DNA of 64,000 nucleotides from NCBI GenBank assembly GCA_025677825.1, contig JAIXMO010000019.1, positions 434,001 to 498,000 of the forward strand, written 5' to 3'. The notes under the pieces were generated by a model. It was given only the letters and a program-made list of their open reading frames with translations. It was not told where the DNA came from and ran no database searches. Position 1 is the stretch's first letter, and each line of letters begins with the position of its first letter. Origin of the DNA: Helicostylum pulchrum (taxonomy: Eukaryota; Mucoromycota; Mucoromycetes; Mucorales; Mucoraceae). This document shows, piece by piece, positions 38,901 through 50,100 of the stretch. Made by a program: the position numbers and the translations under genes.

Positions 38901-40019
38901 ATAATGACGAGACTCAGAAAATTTCCACCACTGATGCTGGTTGTTGTATTGCCTCTATTAAAGTTTATGACCTCTTGGAATATGTATTTCGTCCTGCTGC
39001 AAAAGACTTTGCATCTGAAATAAATCGCTTTGCAACTCAAACAGATATGACCCAACGTTTCATTTATGACAACATCCTTTTATCCGGCTTCTTGTTGGAA
39101 GCAAAAGAAACTAACTACGAATTTTTGGAACGTATCGTTATTAGCAACATTTCTGAAATCATGGGTATCCAAACTGACTACATTAAACGTTCAGCTGATA
39201 ATGGAAAGGAAGCACTTTTAGGTGCCGCAATTTACGGTAACTGCCCTACATATTTCACTGAAAGAATCGCAAGAACCTCCTATGCTGTTAACATTCGTGC
39301 GTATAAAATTAAAGAATTTGAAGAACAAGCTAAAAAAGAAATCAAAGACGAAAAAAGCAAAAAACAGAAAGATTTGAAAAAAAGAATTTACGCTGTAGAA
39401 TCTGCTTATGGTCATGTCAATGAAGATGAAAAAGTCGACTTGTTTTATCAATCTCCTCATAACCCCTCCATGTATACGACAGATTTTGACCGTAAAGATG
39501 ATGATTTGACATATCTTATTCGTCGAGGTGATAAAATTTTAGAAAAAAACCAAAAGAAGGGTATCTTTAAAAAGTTTTATGCTAAAGAAGACTGCATTGT
39601 TTATGCTAGTAAGTAAATTACCACTTTCTGTAATATTCACACGACTAACTATATTTTTTATTTTTACAGCTATTTATTCTTCCGATGCAGATGAGTTGCC
39701 TCAACATGGAATCAAGACAGGTAACTGTCAATTCAGAAAGATTCATCAATTTGAGCTCTATGTGAAATGTGATGAAGACGATCCAACGACAGCTGGCGAC
39801 GAATGTCGTCTTCACTTCGATATCCGTCTAATCCCTGATAATAATGAAGCAAAATTCGAAGCTAGAGTTGGCTCAAGATTAGGGAAGAAGATCCCCGAAT
39901 ACCGTTTCAGAGACGAATTCTTAGTGGCAAATATTTACGATGATAGACAACTTATTGAAGTTGGTAATTTAACTATTGATGAAGTTGTTTCGGGGTTAGG
40001 TGATGGTGAATCGTCTTAA
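35971..40019 (+). CDS. Array gene B1: tandem HSPA12-like protein, active-inactive modules
   Basis: Exons 35971-36013, 36080-36185, 36259-37057, 37110-37281, 37347-37817, 37881-37959, 38027-38807, 38882-39608 and 39670-40019 join to 1,175 aa. Module 1 is canonical: DFGTTFSG (15-22), DAGGGTVDLATF (229-240) and LVGGFGGSPYLRKK. A separate exon (residues about 317-374) adds a CxH ... CxxC insert (CNH and CAIC). Module 2 is degenerate: the phosphate-1 position reads DIGYLTTS (531-538), the phosphate-2 position reads QINIYNGVCNLSLM (about 720) with no Asp-Gly-Gly, and a conserved CVEC-x3-H follows near 788. It ends in a 350-nt exon encoding a small beta-rich domain. The order is the reverse of A1. 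No signal peptide or membrane helix is present. Function unknown; an A/B pair is inferred. Confidence 0.9.
39396..39702 (+). repeat. Identical tract, copy 1 (gene-conversion tract in B1)
   Basis: This 307 bp segment covers the end of exon 8, the whole intron 39609-39669 and the start of exon 9. It matches 50476-50782 base for base, while flanking exon sequence differs at many positions and the other introns do not align. Confidence 0.9.
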
Positions 40020-41295
40020 CAACTCTCTAAATAAATTTGTTACTTTTTTGCCTGTAATATTTAAATAAACTGGAATGTTATTACCACGTACTTAGCCTCA
40101 GTTAATAATGATGTGTATTATAAAACAAATCTTTAGTAGTTTGATAAGAATGATGTTTTATTATTGAAAGTGTTTATACTAAATTAGAAAGGTCTAGAAT
40201 AATTGAGAAGGATGGTCACTTTTTCAACAACAACAAAAAAATGGTAGTACCAAGTGACATTATAACTATGTTAATGAAATTGGTAGTTGAAACCTATTAC
40301 TGTTTTTTATTTATAATAGCCGAGGCAGAAGATAATAACGCTATGTACGTTCAATAGAAGAAATAGAGGCTCGGTGATCAGCCGTATAGTAAATAAAGAG
40401 CGTAATCGAGAGGAAGTTCATGAAAGTGACAAGCGGAGGATTTACTACCAATATATTCAGGACAAAAACAGCAGCTTGTTTTCGGCTTGCAACTCCGTTA
40501 TGGTTGTAAAGTGGTTACTTTGAGACGCTAAATTTAAAGTTTTATTGATTTAGTTAGCAATTCCGTTAGGTTTATATACATAAATATTAAACAGAGAAGT
40601 AATTTCGTTTGTGTATAATAATGTCCCTTCCTTTAGCCAGCAATCAGCCAGCTGTGCTCAAGTATGCTGCGCCCAATAATAAACACGTTGAAAAATCGGG
40701 AGCCCATAGAGGGATTATATTAATTTTTGAAATGACTAGGTTGGATAGGGATCGTAAAAGTATAAAAATATATGTACCCTACCAATATACTTTTTTTCTG
40801 GTTTATAAGGAAGAGAACCCGAAATTATACTTCGATCTAGCTAAGCTTGCGACAAAACTGTAGTAATTGGACTCTATTGAACACCCACTTATTCCCATAA
40901 AATGTTGGTGTACTCTCATTTTGTACAACGCGGCTGAGTGTTTGGAAGAAATTCTAACTAGCACAAAATTGTGTAACAAATAAACAAGTTTAAATTTCTC
41001 TTAAACAAAGCTCAATGAACGCCGAAAATGGTTTTTCTGTAAAGAAGAAACTTGGTAAAATTTACATACTGTTTTTTATGTATTATTTTATGGATTATTG
41101 TATACGCGTAAGATTAATACAACGCGTAAAAAAATACTATTTTATGGGCTTAGTTAAACGTGTAACCTAGGTTCCTTTTAATCGCAAGATCCGAAATGTG
41201 TGGCACATCTAATACATACATCGCATCTTTCTCCTTTTTTTTTTTCTTTTTCTTTTTTCTTTTTCTTTTTCTTTCCCTCTTGAAACAAACAAAAC
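40020..41295. other. Spacer between B1 and A2
   Basis: About 1.3 kb, AT-rich. A short plus frame at 40609-40863 has no recognisable product. A strong CT tract (about 41229-41280) precedes A2. Confidence 0.5.
41229..41282 (+). promoter_or_regulatory. CT-rich tract before A2
   Basis: Repeating TTTTTC/CTTTTT units end 14 nt before the A2 ATG. The tract before B2 is nearly the same. Confidence 0.45.
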
Positions 41296-44200
41296 ATGAC
41301 TTTAAGAAATAAAAAATATGTTGTGGGAATAGGTTAGTATTTACTCCAAAAAAAAAGACTTCATATGATGAATGATAATCTAACAGTGTTATTTAGATTT
41401 TGGTGCTATTTCTTCTGGCCTCTCAATTGCTCATGTAGATAGACCTCATTCGAAATTTACAGTGAATAAATGGTTAGTTTTATCTTATTTTAAGCAAAAA
41501 AAACCCCCCCTTTTTAAATGAAGTGATTTTTAGGGACGGTGAATCAATTAAAAGTGAATCAATTAAAAGTGACCCCAAACAGTTCCTTACATCTATCTTA
41601 TATAAATCTAATGGGGAAATACATTGTGGCATTTCTAAAGATAACAATGTATTCAGCGGAGCGGTTGAACATGAAGGAGATGTTTATATTGAAAATATTA
41701 AACAATATACTCTTAATGAGGATGAAGCAAATATAGAACTCGAACAAAAGATGGAAGAATTGACCATTAAAAAGGTTGTTGCTGATTACTTGAAGCAATT
41801 TCATGCATTGGCTATAAAGCGTTTAAGAGAACAAAAAGACTTTCGCAATAGTTATAACTTTGAACAAGATTTTAAGCTCGAAAATCTCGGCTATTGTCTA
41901 TCTTGTCCTACCTCTTTAAATGGTTTCTTTGCTGACTGTTTTGTGAAAGCTGGAATTATTACCGAGAAAACTAATCTCGTTTTTGTATCTGAAGCTGAAG
42001 CTACTGCTTTTCATTGTCTTAGTCTAGATAGACTGACGACCAAAATAGTTCCAGATCAAACTTATTTTGTCTATGATATTGGCCATAGCTCCTTTCGTGT
42101 TTCAAAGATTGAAGCGGATTCGACCGAAAACTTTAGCGAAGTAAAATTTATCTCTGAAGAACAAAAAGGCTCAATGGTGTTAGAAGAGAGCTTTAAAGAT
42201 TACTTAATTAAAAATATGTCCGATTTGAATTTAAATGAAAGAACTATTAGCATTTTAGTCGAAAATTTTGTGAAGGAATTTAAGGTAACCAATTTCTTTT
42301 TTTAGATATACTTGTATGTATCCTGTACTAACTGCTACCTCAGTTTTCTTTTCTAGTTACCCCAGACGGAGATGAAGTCAAGATAGACAGTATTAATAAT
42401 CTACAAGAAAACGAAGAAGGCAATGATGGAGAAGGCAGTGATGAAGACGGCAGTGATGACGAAGACAGCGATGAAGCAGACAGCGATGAAGAAGACAGCG
42501 ACGAAGAAGACAGCGACGAAGAAGACAGCGACGAAGAAGACAGCGACGAAGAAGAAAGTGAAGAAGAAGAAAGTTTTGGTGAAGACAGTAAAAGTAGCAA
42601 AGGTTTAGTCTTAATATTGCAAGAAGATCCCACTAAAGCCGGACAAGAGCACGAAGAAGAAGAAGTTTCGTCACTTTTCCATGTTACCGATGATAATGGT
42701 GTTTCCATTAAAATCAACATCACTGCTGAAGATTTAGGAAAACATGTATTCTCACCGTATATTGATTATCTTGTTGAAAAAATTATGAAAGTTGATCGTG
42801 ATAATAAAAATAGTACGAAAATTTTCTTGTCAGGAAGATTCTGCTCAGATCCAAATTTCGTTGAAAAATTAAATGCCCAAAACAATGGAAAATTTGCGCA
42901 ATTTGTTTCTTATATTGAAGACACAAATATCGATGCTGTCTCTTTAGGTGCGGTTTCTTCTGGATTAAAAGCTACAAGAATACAGATTCCGCTTTTTAGT
43001 GAAGAAAACTCCATGTCTCCTGGCCCAGGATCACAAAAAAATATAAGTAGTGAAAATCTCAGAACCAAACCCATGTCTAAAGACGAAGAAGACGAAAAAA
43101 TAAAGAAGTTTGACTTTATTGTTGGTATTGGTAGGTGATCTAAATATGAGGGTAGATAGTATATGCTAATTTTCACCTTTCTAAACATTATTAGATTTTG
43201 GTACAACTTTTACCGGGTGTTCATATGCTAATCCAAACGATCCCTACGTTAAAGATCTTAAAGCTATTCATACAATCGAAACAGGCTGGTAATATTAAAT
43301 TATTGTATCTGTTTATATAATACATCTAATTTCTACATACAATTATGGTAGGCCTGGAGGAAATGCTATTTCATACGGAAAAACGCCTACATTACTAATG
43401 TACGATAAAAATATGAAGCCAAAGCTCTGGGGCCAAGAGGCAAAGCAAAATACCCATCGTTACAAAGACCTTACTCTTTTAGGTAACTTCAAGTTGTTCC
43501 TTTCTCCTGAAGCTGTTGATGCACAGTATGGTCAAGCAAATGAGGACATTTTTAAAATCAAAGAGGCCAATAGTTTTGCTCCACGTAGTGATACAAGTCA
43601 AACGCAATATAACATGAAGAAAGATAAAATTCCTAAAAACATAGATGCTGTCCAGGTTATTGCTGACTACCTTAAAGAAGTTAAAGAACACGTAGTTCGA
43701 CATATTGTTGCTGAAAATAAATTCAAGAAGGAGGGTAAAAAAGGCTTTAATCTGTTCTCAAAACGGTCTGAAAATGTTCCCAAAATCCAATTCGTTCTTA
43801 CTGTCCCTGCCATGTGGACTACACCTGCTAGAGAAACTATGGTAAAAGCCGCTATCAAAGCTACTATCATTACAAAAGATGAAGTAGACGATCTTCGTAT
43901 TATCAGCGAACCTGAAGCGGCTGCTCTCTTTTGTGAAAAGAAATACTCGGACCTTGTTCGGGACCCTGAAAATCCTGATGCTGAATCTAATTTCATTGTT
44001 TGTGATGCTGGTGGGGGAACAGTGGATTTGGTTACTTTCCGTCTGACGCGTAATAAGGAAAGTGGTGACCCAATGATTTGTCAAATTGGTAGTGGTATTG
44101 GTGATACTTGTGGATCGACCTATGTCGATAGAGCATTCAAGGAATACTTGTTGAAATTTTACAGAGATATTGGTTTAGAAGTTAAAGACACTGATAAAAC

Positions 44201-45400
44201 TTTTGACTCTGTTATGGACGACTTTATTTCTAACATAAAGGTAATTGATAGATATATTTATATGTATATGAAAGTCTTTTATTCATGAGTTTTTAAATCT
44301 ATAGTGTCCCTTCCAGCCAGATTCTGCTAATGATAAATTCTGTTTAGTCAAATTACCTGCTGAGCGCAGAATAACCAATATTCCAAACACAAAAGAAGCG
44401 AAACAATATACGTTGGTAGAAAGGAATACAATGCTCAAAATTAAACATGCAGATATAAAAGAAAAAATCTTTGATCCTATTATTACAAAAATTTTGGCAC
44501 TTATTCAGCAACAACTCATCCAAGCTTCCGACAAGAAACATAACATCGAAGCCATCAAAGCCATCTTGTTAGTCGGCGGCTTTTCACGTAATCTTTACTT
44601 GCAACAGCGTATCCAGGAAGAGTATAGAGATCAGTATGACGTGAAAATTCCTGAGGAAGGTGTTGCTGCTATCTCCAAAGGTGCGGTCTCTTATGGTTTA
44701 AAACCCCGTTTGATTTCTAGTAAAATTGCTGGTCAGTCTGTTGCTTTAGAAGTACGAACACCTTTTAAAAAAAAAGAAGACGACCGTTTGGATAAGAAAG
44801 TAGACCGTTTAGGTAGTAAATTAGACATTGATGATAAGAATGAAGATGGCGAAATCGTAACGGATTTGTACTCGAAAAACCGCTTAGAATATTTTGTCCG
44901 TCAGTCTAACGATTTAACAGGTAAAAGTCTTACACTCTTCAATAGAACAGTAACTGTAGATTATCCCAACAATGCTGTGATAGGTAATACATTTTCTAAG
45001 TAGCTTGTTTCAAATGCATGTATATAATATTAAATTTTTCTATACTTCAGCTGTTTTTGCCTGTGATTTTAAGGAAGAAGAAGATAAAGAAAGCTGGAAA
45101 TATGTAAGCAGAAGACATAACAAGATTCTGGAAGAAGTGATTAAATTGCCAGAAGTCGAAGGAATTGAAAAAGGTACTCTGATTCGTTTTAACGTTGGTC
45201 TTCAAATGGATTATATTGGTGCTACCGTTACTATTGAATGTCAAGACAGACTTATCAATGGAAAGATCAAAGAAATGACTGAAGGAGTTGAAACATCTTT
45301 GAAAGTAATTCGTAAATGTGATCTCATTGTAGTGAAAAACAAAAAGACTTTGGTAGAATATTCTTTAGCAAAAAATGCATTCTCGTTGAGCAGTAAATAA
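41296..45400 (+). CDS. Array gene A2: tandem HSPA12-like protein, inactive-active modules
   Basis: Exons 41296-41332, 41397-41472, 41534-42284, 42344-43130, 43195-43288, 43352-44240, 44305-44983 and 45051-45400 join to 1,220 aa. Exon lengths 37, 76, 94 and 350 nt are the same as in A1. Module 1 is degenerate: DFGAISSG (13-20) and DIGHSSFRVSK (219-229). The linker holds a repeated SDEED acidic tract. Module 2 is canonical: DFGTTFTG (551-558), DAGGGTVDLVTF (800-811) and LVGGFSRNLYLQQR. The acceptor 42343 was chosen because the next AG (42355) puts a stop codon in frame, and because the resulting FSFLVT matches HSFSVT of A1. Domain order and loss of phosphate-binding residues in module 1 match A1, so the pattern is inherited and not recent decay. 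Function unknown. Confidence 0.9.
42434..42555 (+). repeat. 15-nt tandem repeat coding for SDEED units
   Basis: A GACAGCGACGAAGAA-type unit is repeated about seven times within an A2 exon, the 3' units being exact and the 5' ones diverged. It is always in frame and encodes an acidic Ser-Asp-Glu linker rich in potential casein kinase 2 sites. Confidence 0.9.
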
Positions 45401-45704
45401 AACCTTTTTTGGACCTATCATAAACAGTACCACCAAGATTTTTCAAATGTTTGTGGCTAACGATGCTTCATACGTGTTTGTTATTTAAAAAATTAATTTT
45501 TGTATTTGTAGTCTGAAAATTGCATTTGAATAGTGGCACCTTTTTTAACGGATTTAATATACAAACAAATGAACAAAAAAAAAATCGATGGACTTTATTA
45601 TTGTATTCTGCAAAAGGAGAGATTGGAAGAGGGGCGCTATTATGCACGAAGTAATACATTTTATGATGGATTGGTAAGGACATGGGATACGAATAGATAC
45701 AAAG

Positions 45705-46236
45705 AAAATTTAGATTTCGGAACCACTTCCCCAGGAACTTGTTATTCTGATACTCCCGCTACTCCATCGAAAGTCCGAACGACCTCTTTTTTTACTTATT
45801 CTTTTTGTAACAAAGCTAAAATTTCCACTTTTATTAAGCCGGAACATTGGCGTAGCAGGAGCCGTGTTTTCTACCCTACTGAAAAATAGCGCTCAATTAT
45901 GCCTAACCTATCTTTTTACTTTGGAATTTAATTTCGGTGCACTGTTGTAAAAAAAAATACATTAACTCTTCCAGTGCAAATGGGTTACCTCAACATAGAA
46001 TCACGACAAATAATCTTGATTTAAGAAAGATTCACCAATTTTAACTCTATGTGAAACGTGATGAAGACGATCCAATGGCAGATATTATTGAACCTCGTCT
46101 TCACCTCTATATTCGTCTTATCCCTGATAATAACGAGGATAAATTTGAAGCTAGAACTGGTTAAAGACTAAGAAAAAAGATCCTTAAATGCCATTTCAGA
46201 GATGAATTCTTGGTAGTTAGCAGATATTTACGATAA
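45705..46236 (+). pseudogene. Type B pseudogene, internally deleted
   Basis: The start reads LDFGTTSPGTCYSDTPA, matching B1/B2 exon 2 (DFGTTFSGTCFS). After about 230 bp the sequence jumps to the final exon: 45975-46236 aligns with the last B exon (CAxxxRLPQH-like start, RKIHQF, KRDEDDP, IRLIPDNNE, FRDEFLV), with in-frame stops (at 46042 and 46162) and small frameshifts. Everything between exon 2 and the last exon is missing, as is exon 1. It is a decayed member of the array. Confidence 0.8.
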
Positions 46237-46894
46237 ATATGCTTCCGAGTTAGCTGTACGAATACTAGGCTAATTTTTATTGTATGTGAGTAACTAGTCG
46301 CCTAACCTCGCTTCGCTCGGTTGCATCGTTGCCATCGCCCTGCGGAATTAGAGACTTGCAATATTTTACAAAATATATCTTTTCCTTATATGATCCCCTC
46401 TTTGAGTTGAATGTTTGGCCTCTTGAAAAAAAAACATGTCAGACTTCAAATGGTAGATTTCCTAGACCCAATTGGCGAGTCCTTTAACAAGGGAAGTACA
46501 GTAGACATTCACGCAACAATTGCCAAAGCATGTCAAGCCGCGTATGATATATCATAAAAAACAGCATCAAGTTCTCTGCCGCTGTTTATTCAAAACATTA
46601 AAATAAAAATAGTATACACCGTTGAGGTTAAGAACCCGTCAGCACTATACTTCCCATTATTTTATTAAATAAATTGCGAATTACACGACCTTTGCAAAAA
46701 AACATCTCTAAAAAACCATTTCGAACTTTGGTCGCACTTGTAATGTTTTGAGAAAGATCCCCAGTGTTAAAAGCTATACTTTAAACGGAACAAGACACAG
46801 AAAGGGCTTAGAGATCACAAATATATTATTGGTGTAACACATAGATCAGCCAAGCGGGTGTATCGAACAGGTTAACTTTCAACAAAAATTCCTT

Positions 46895-46965
46895 TCTAAA
46901 ATACAGTCATTCGAACTGAAGCATTCTACTTTCGTGGTGTTTAGAAACAAAATTGTTTGTTAAGT
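46895..46965 (+). pseudogene. Possible type A C-terminal relic
   Basis: One frame reads KHSTFVVFRNK and then stops shortly after, resembling RKCNFVVFRNKKPL of A1 and RKCDLIVVKNKKTL of A2 near their C-termini. The match is short, so it is only suggestive. Its place just before B2 is where an A gene would be expected. Confidence 0.35.
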
Positions 46966-47137
46966 GAGAGATGTAAAGAAGTAAAGTTATGTATCATGTC
47001 GTACTTTGGCTCGGTTGGTAACACCTTACACAAGTGAGGTACTAAAATAAAAGCTACAAGATCTGAATATCTACATTTAATTATATTTCTTTTTCTTTTT
47101 CTTTTTTCTTTTTTCTTTTTCTATTTAAATTTAAAAA

Positions 47138-50100
47138 ATGGCTTTCAGATATCACAAGTACGGAATCATTATTAGTATCGGTAAGAGAAGCAAATGCCTG
47201 TAAAGAAAAAAAATTAAAGCTTGTTATCCTATAGACTTTGGCACGACATTTTCGGGAACATGCTTTTCTGTTACTACAGAACTATCTACTGCAGAACTTT
47301 TAGATAAAAACTATCCTGATATTACGGTAGTTACAAGTTGGTAAATTTATTCATGAAATTAAACTAAGAAAGTGTCACTTACAACTTTTCTTTTTTTTTA
47401 GGCCACAGCAGACAAAAGTTGAAAACAAAACACCCTCCATCAACATTTATGATAGAAACTTCCATTTGTTGCACTGGGGTGAAGCTGCTCGAATATATAT
47501 TAAAAAGGGCGGCGTAAAGCCGGGTCAAATTATTAAAGAAAGATTCAAGTTGGAACTTCCTTCATCTGTTCCACAAAAAGGTGCCATTTATAAAACAAAC
47601 AACGCCAAAAAAACAGAACATGACAATATGAGAGCAACTATTGACTATTTCAGAGAAATCTTTGATCATACCGTTAGTACAATCCAAAAAGATAGTGGTG
47701 GTTTTGGCCTAGTTTCAGTTGAAAAGGAGAATATTCGTTTTGTTATTACTGTGCCTGCTCAGTGGAACGACGTACAAAGAGCAATCATGCGTACTGTGGC
47801 TAAAGAATCCGGTTTAATTACTGATGGAGACCACGAGAATCGTTTATTGATTATTAATGAATCTTCTGCTGCTACCTTACACTGTGAGCAACAGAAAACT
47901 GGCATGGATGACCTAAAACCAGGCGAAAAATATATTATTTGTGACGCAGGCGGTGGTACAGTAGATATTGCAACCTTTGAGTCAGTAGAAAAAGTTACTG
48001 GCGATCCTACCGATAGTTTTCGTCGTTGTCAATTAACGGCTGACAGTGGTGAGAAATGTGGTTCTACATTTATAGATGTAAAAATGCGTGAGCTCCTTAC
48101 ACTTTTTTGTTACGGTGATGAACCATGTAAAGATAAAGAAGAAGAAAAGGCACGCGAAAAACTATTTTCTCCTGTTATTGACATGTTTATCCGCGATATC
48201 AAGGTAAAAATTTGCAAATTCAGTAAAATAACAGCTCTAACTATTTAATTTATAGCCAGTTTTTGGTAAACGTTCAAGGGAGTTTAAATTCCCTGATTGT
48301 AAGCACGCCAAACGTTTGAAGACACATACAGGTCCCATTTCCAAAGGGCCCATTGATGAAGGGAACCATAACGATAGACAATGCATTGTTTGTAAAGCAG
48401 AAGATTTTAAATATATGACTGAACCAAATTTTGGAGACCGTAAGCTTTTTTTTTTGTAATGGCGTTACAGCAGTCATTAATTTATATACTCTTTTCTATA
48501 GCTATCATTGTGGTATTGAGAGATGCTATTATTGTACCAGAATTGAAATTACGTTTGCCTGAAGGTGTTAAGTACGAACGTACCGGTGGTATTTGCGAAT
48601 TGACGATTCCTTATGATATCATACAGACACAAGTATTCGAAGAAGTTACAAAACGTACATTGACCCTGATAGATAGACAGATCAAAAAAGCCAATTATGA
48701 TATCAAACGTACGTATTTGGTTGGTGGCTTCGGAAACTCCCCGTATTTACAAAAGAGAATCCTTAAAGCCTTCCCTGTAAAGAGCACTTCGTTTCCCAAC
48801 AAGCAGTATAAAATCGGTACATTAATCACCGACGATAACGGCAATTCCGCTGCAATGAGAGGTGCCATGGTGTACGGTATTGATGGTAGCAGAAGAAAAC
48901 CTCAAACTGATGTTGTCGAAAAAAAGTTTGTTGATGAATATAATACACTAATTTGCTTAGGTAAATAGTCGATTTTTAGTATATGTACCTGAGAACAATT
49001 CTAACTTTTTTTTCTAATCGTACAGATATTGGATACCTTTCTACATCATGCTCGTACAGGAATTTGGGAATTACATCTGATAAGATGACCGAAATCACTA
49101 ATTGGTATTGTATTGCACTTTTTGTTACTATGCTATATTTAACCTAATGTGAATATATTATAGGCCCGGTCTAGAAAAACCCCATTTTATGATCCCTACT
49201 GCAAAAGAAACGGATAAAGAAGGTCAAACAACTTGGGGTGCCGAAGTTAAACAGCCTATCGACCCTGACCACGAAAAACTCATTGCTCCCAGTCAATTAA
49301 TGTCTATTGTTAAGGCCGACTTAAGAGAATATATTTGTGATTACTTGAAACTTGTACTTGGTCATGTTCACGAAACAATTGCCGAAGCCAATCCAGAACT
49401 CTCGAACAAGGACGGGTACAGATATGTCATTACTATGGAAAACTGTTATCAGTTTTTCAGCAAGTCCGAAATGCGCTATATTGCTCAATTGGCCGGTATT
49501 ATTTCAAAAAAAGACCCTTTTGAGCGTCTTTTATTAATTGGTCGCGATACTGCAGCTGCCATGTATACCGAAAGAGAACACTTTTCGGGCGTACCTGCTT
49601 ATACTAATCATGTATTACAGATCAATATGTACCACGATATTTGTAGTTTATCATTAATGGAGCATACCAAAATCAGTGGTAATGATATAGATTCTACAGA
49701 TGAGAAAAACACTGGAGTCTTTAGAAATGTTAGAAGTGTTAGATCAGCTACTTTTGACTTTGATTTTATCAGCAGAATTGTTTCTTATTTAAACAGCTAT
49801 GTTTCAACAAATGATTGTATTAAGTGTAATGGAAGTCACGGCACATATAGTCCTACCTATTATGCTGAACTCAAGAAAGGCTTCTTGAACTACATTAAGG
49901 TTGGTTATTAATTATGTTATATATATTCGAAATACTAATTACTCCTCCTCTAAAATAGACAAAATTAAACTTTAATAACAATGACGAAACTCAAATTATC
50001 CCTATTACTGACGCTGAGTGTTGTACTGCCTCAATTAAAGTGTATGATCTCTTGGAACATATATTTAGACCTGCAGTTAAAGACTTTGCATCTGAAATAA

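Larger units (their letters stand above)
45401..47137. other. Spacer between A2 and B2 with array relics
   Basis: Contains a block homologous to the spacer before B1 (45401-45680), a B-type relic (45705-46236), a GC-richer piece around 46310-46350, an unassigned 35-codon frame from 46451, a possible A-type relic (46895-46965) and a CT tract directly before B2 (47088-47123). Confidence 0.6.

Noticed and set aside
42340..42723. Minus-strand Ser/Leu-rich open frame
   Set aside because: It is the antisense shadow of the SDEED repeat in A2.
46310..46350. GC-richer CGCTTCGCTCGG piece as a mobile-element end or hairpin
   Set aside because: It is not a true palindrome, no partner copy or target duplication was seen in the window, and no transposase frame is adjacent.
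46451..46558. 35-codon frame beginning MVDFLDPIGES
   Set aside because: Too short and unmatched to any array exon or known family. It may be a chance frame or an exon relic of unknown origin.
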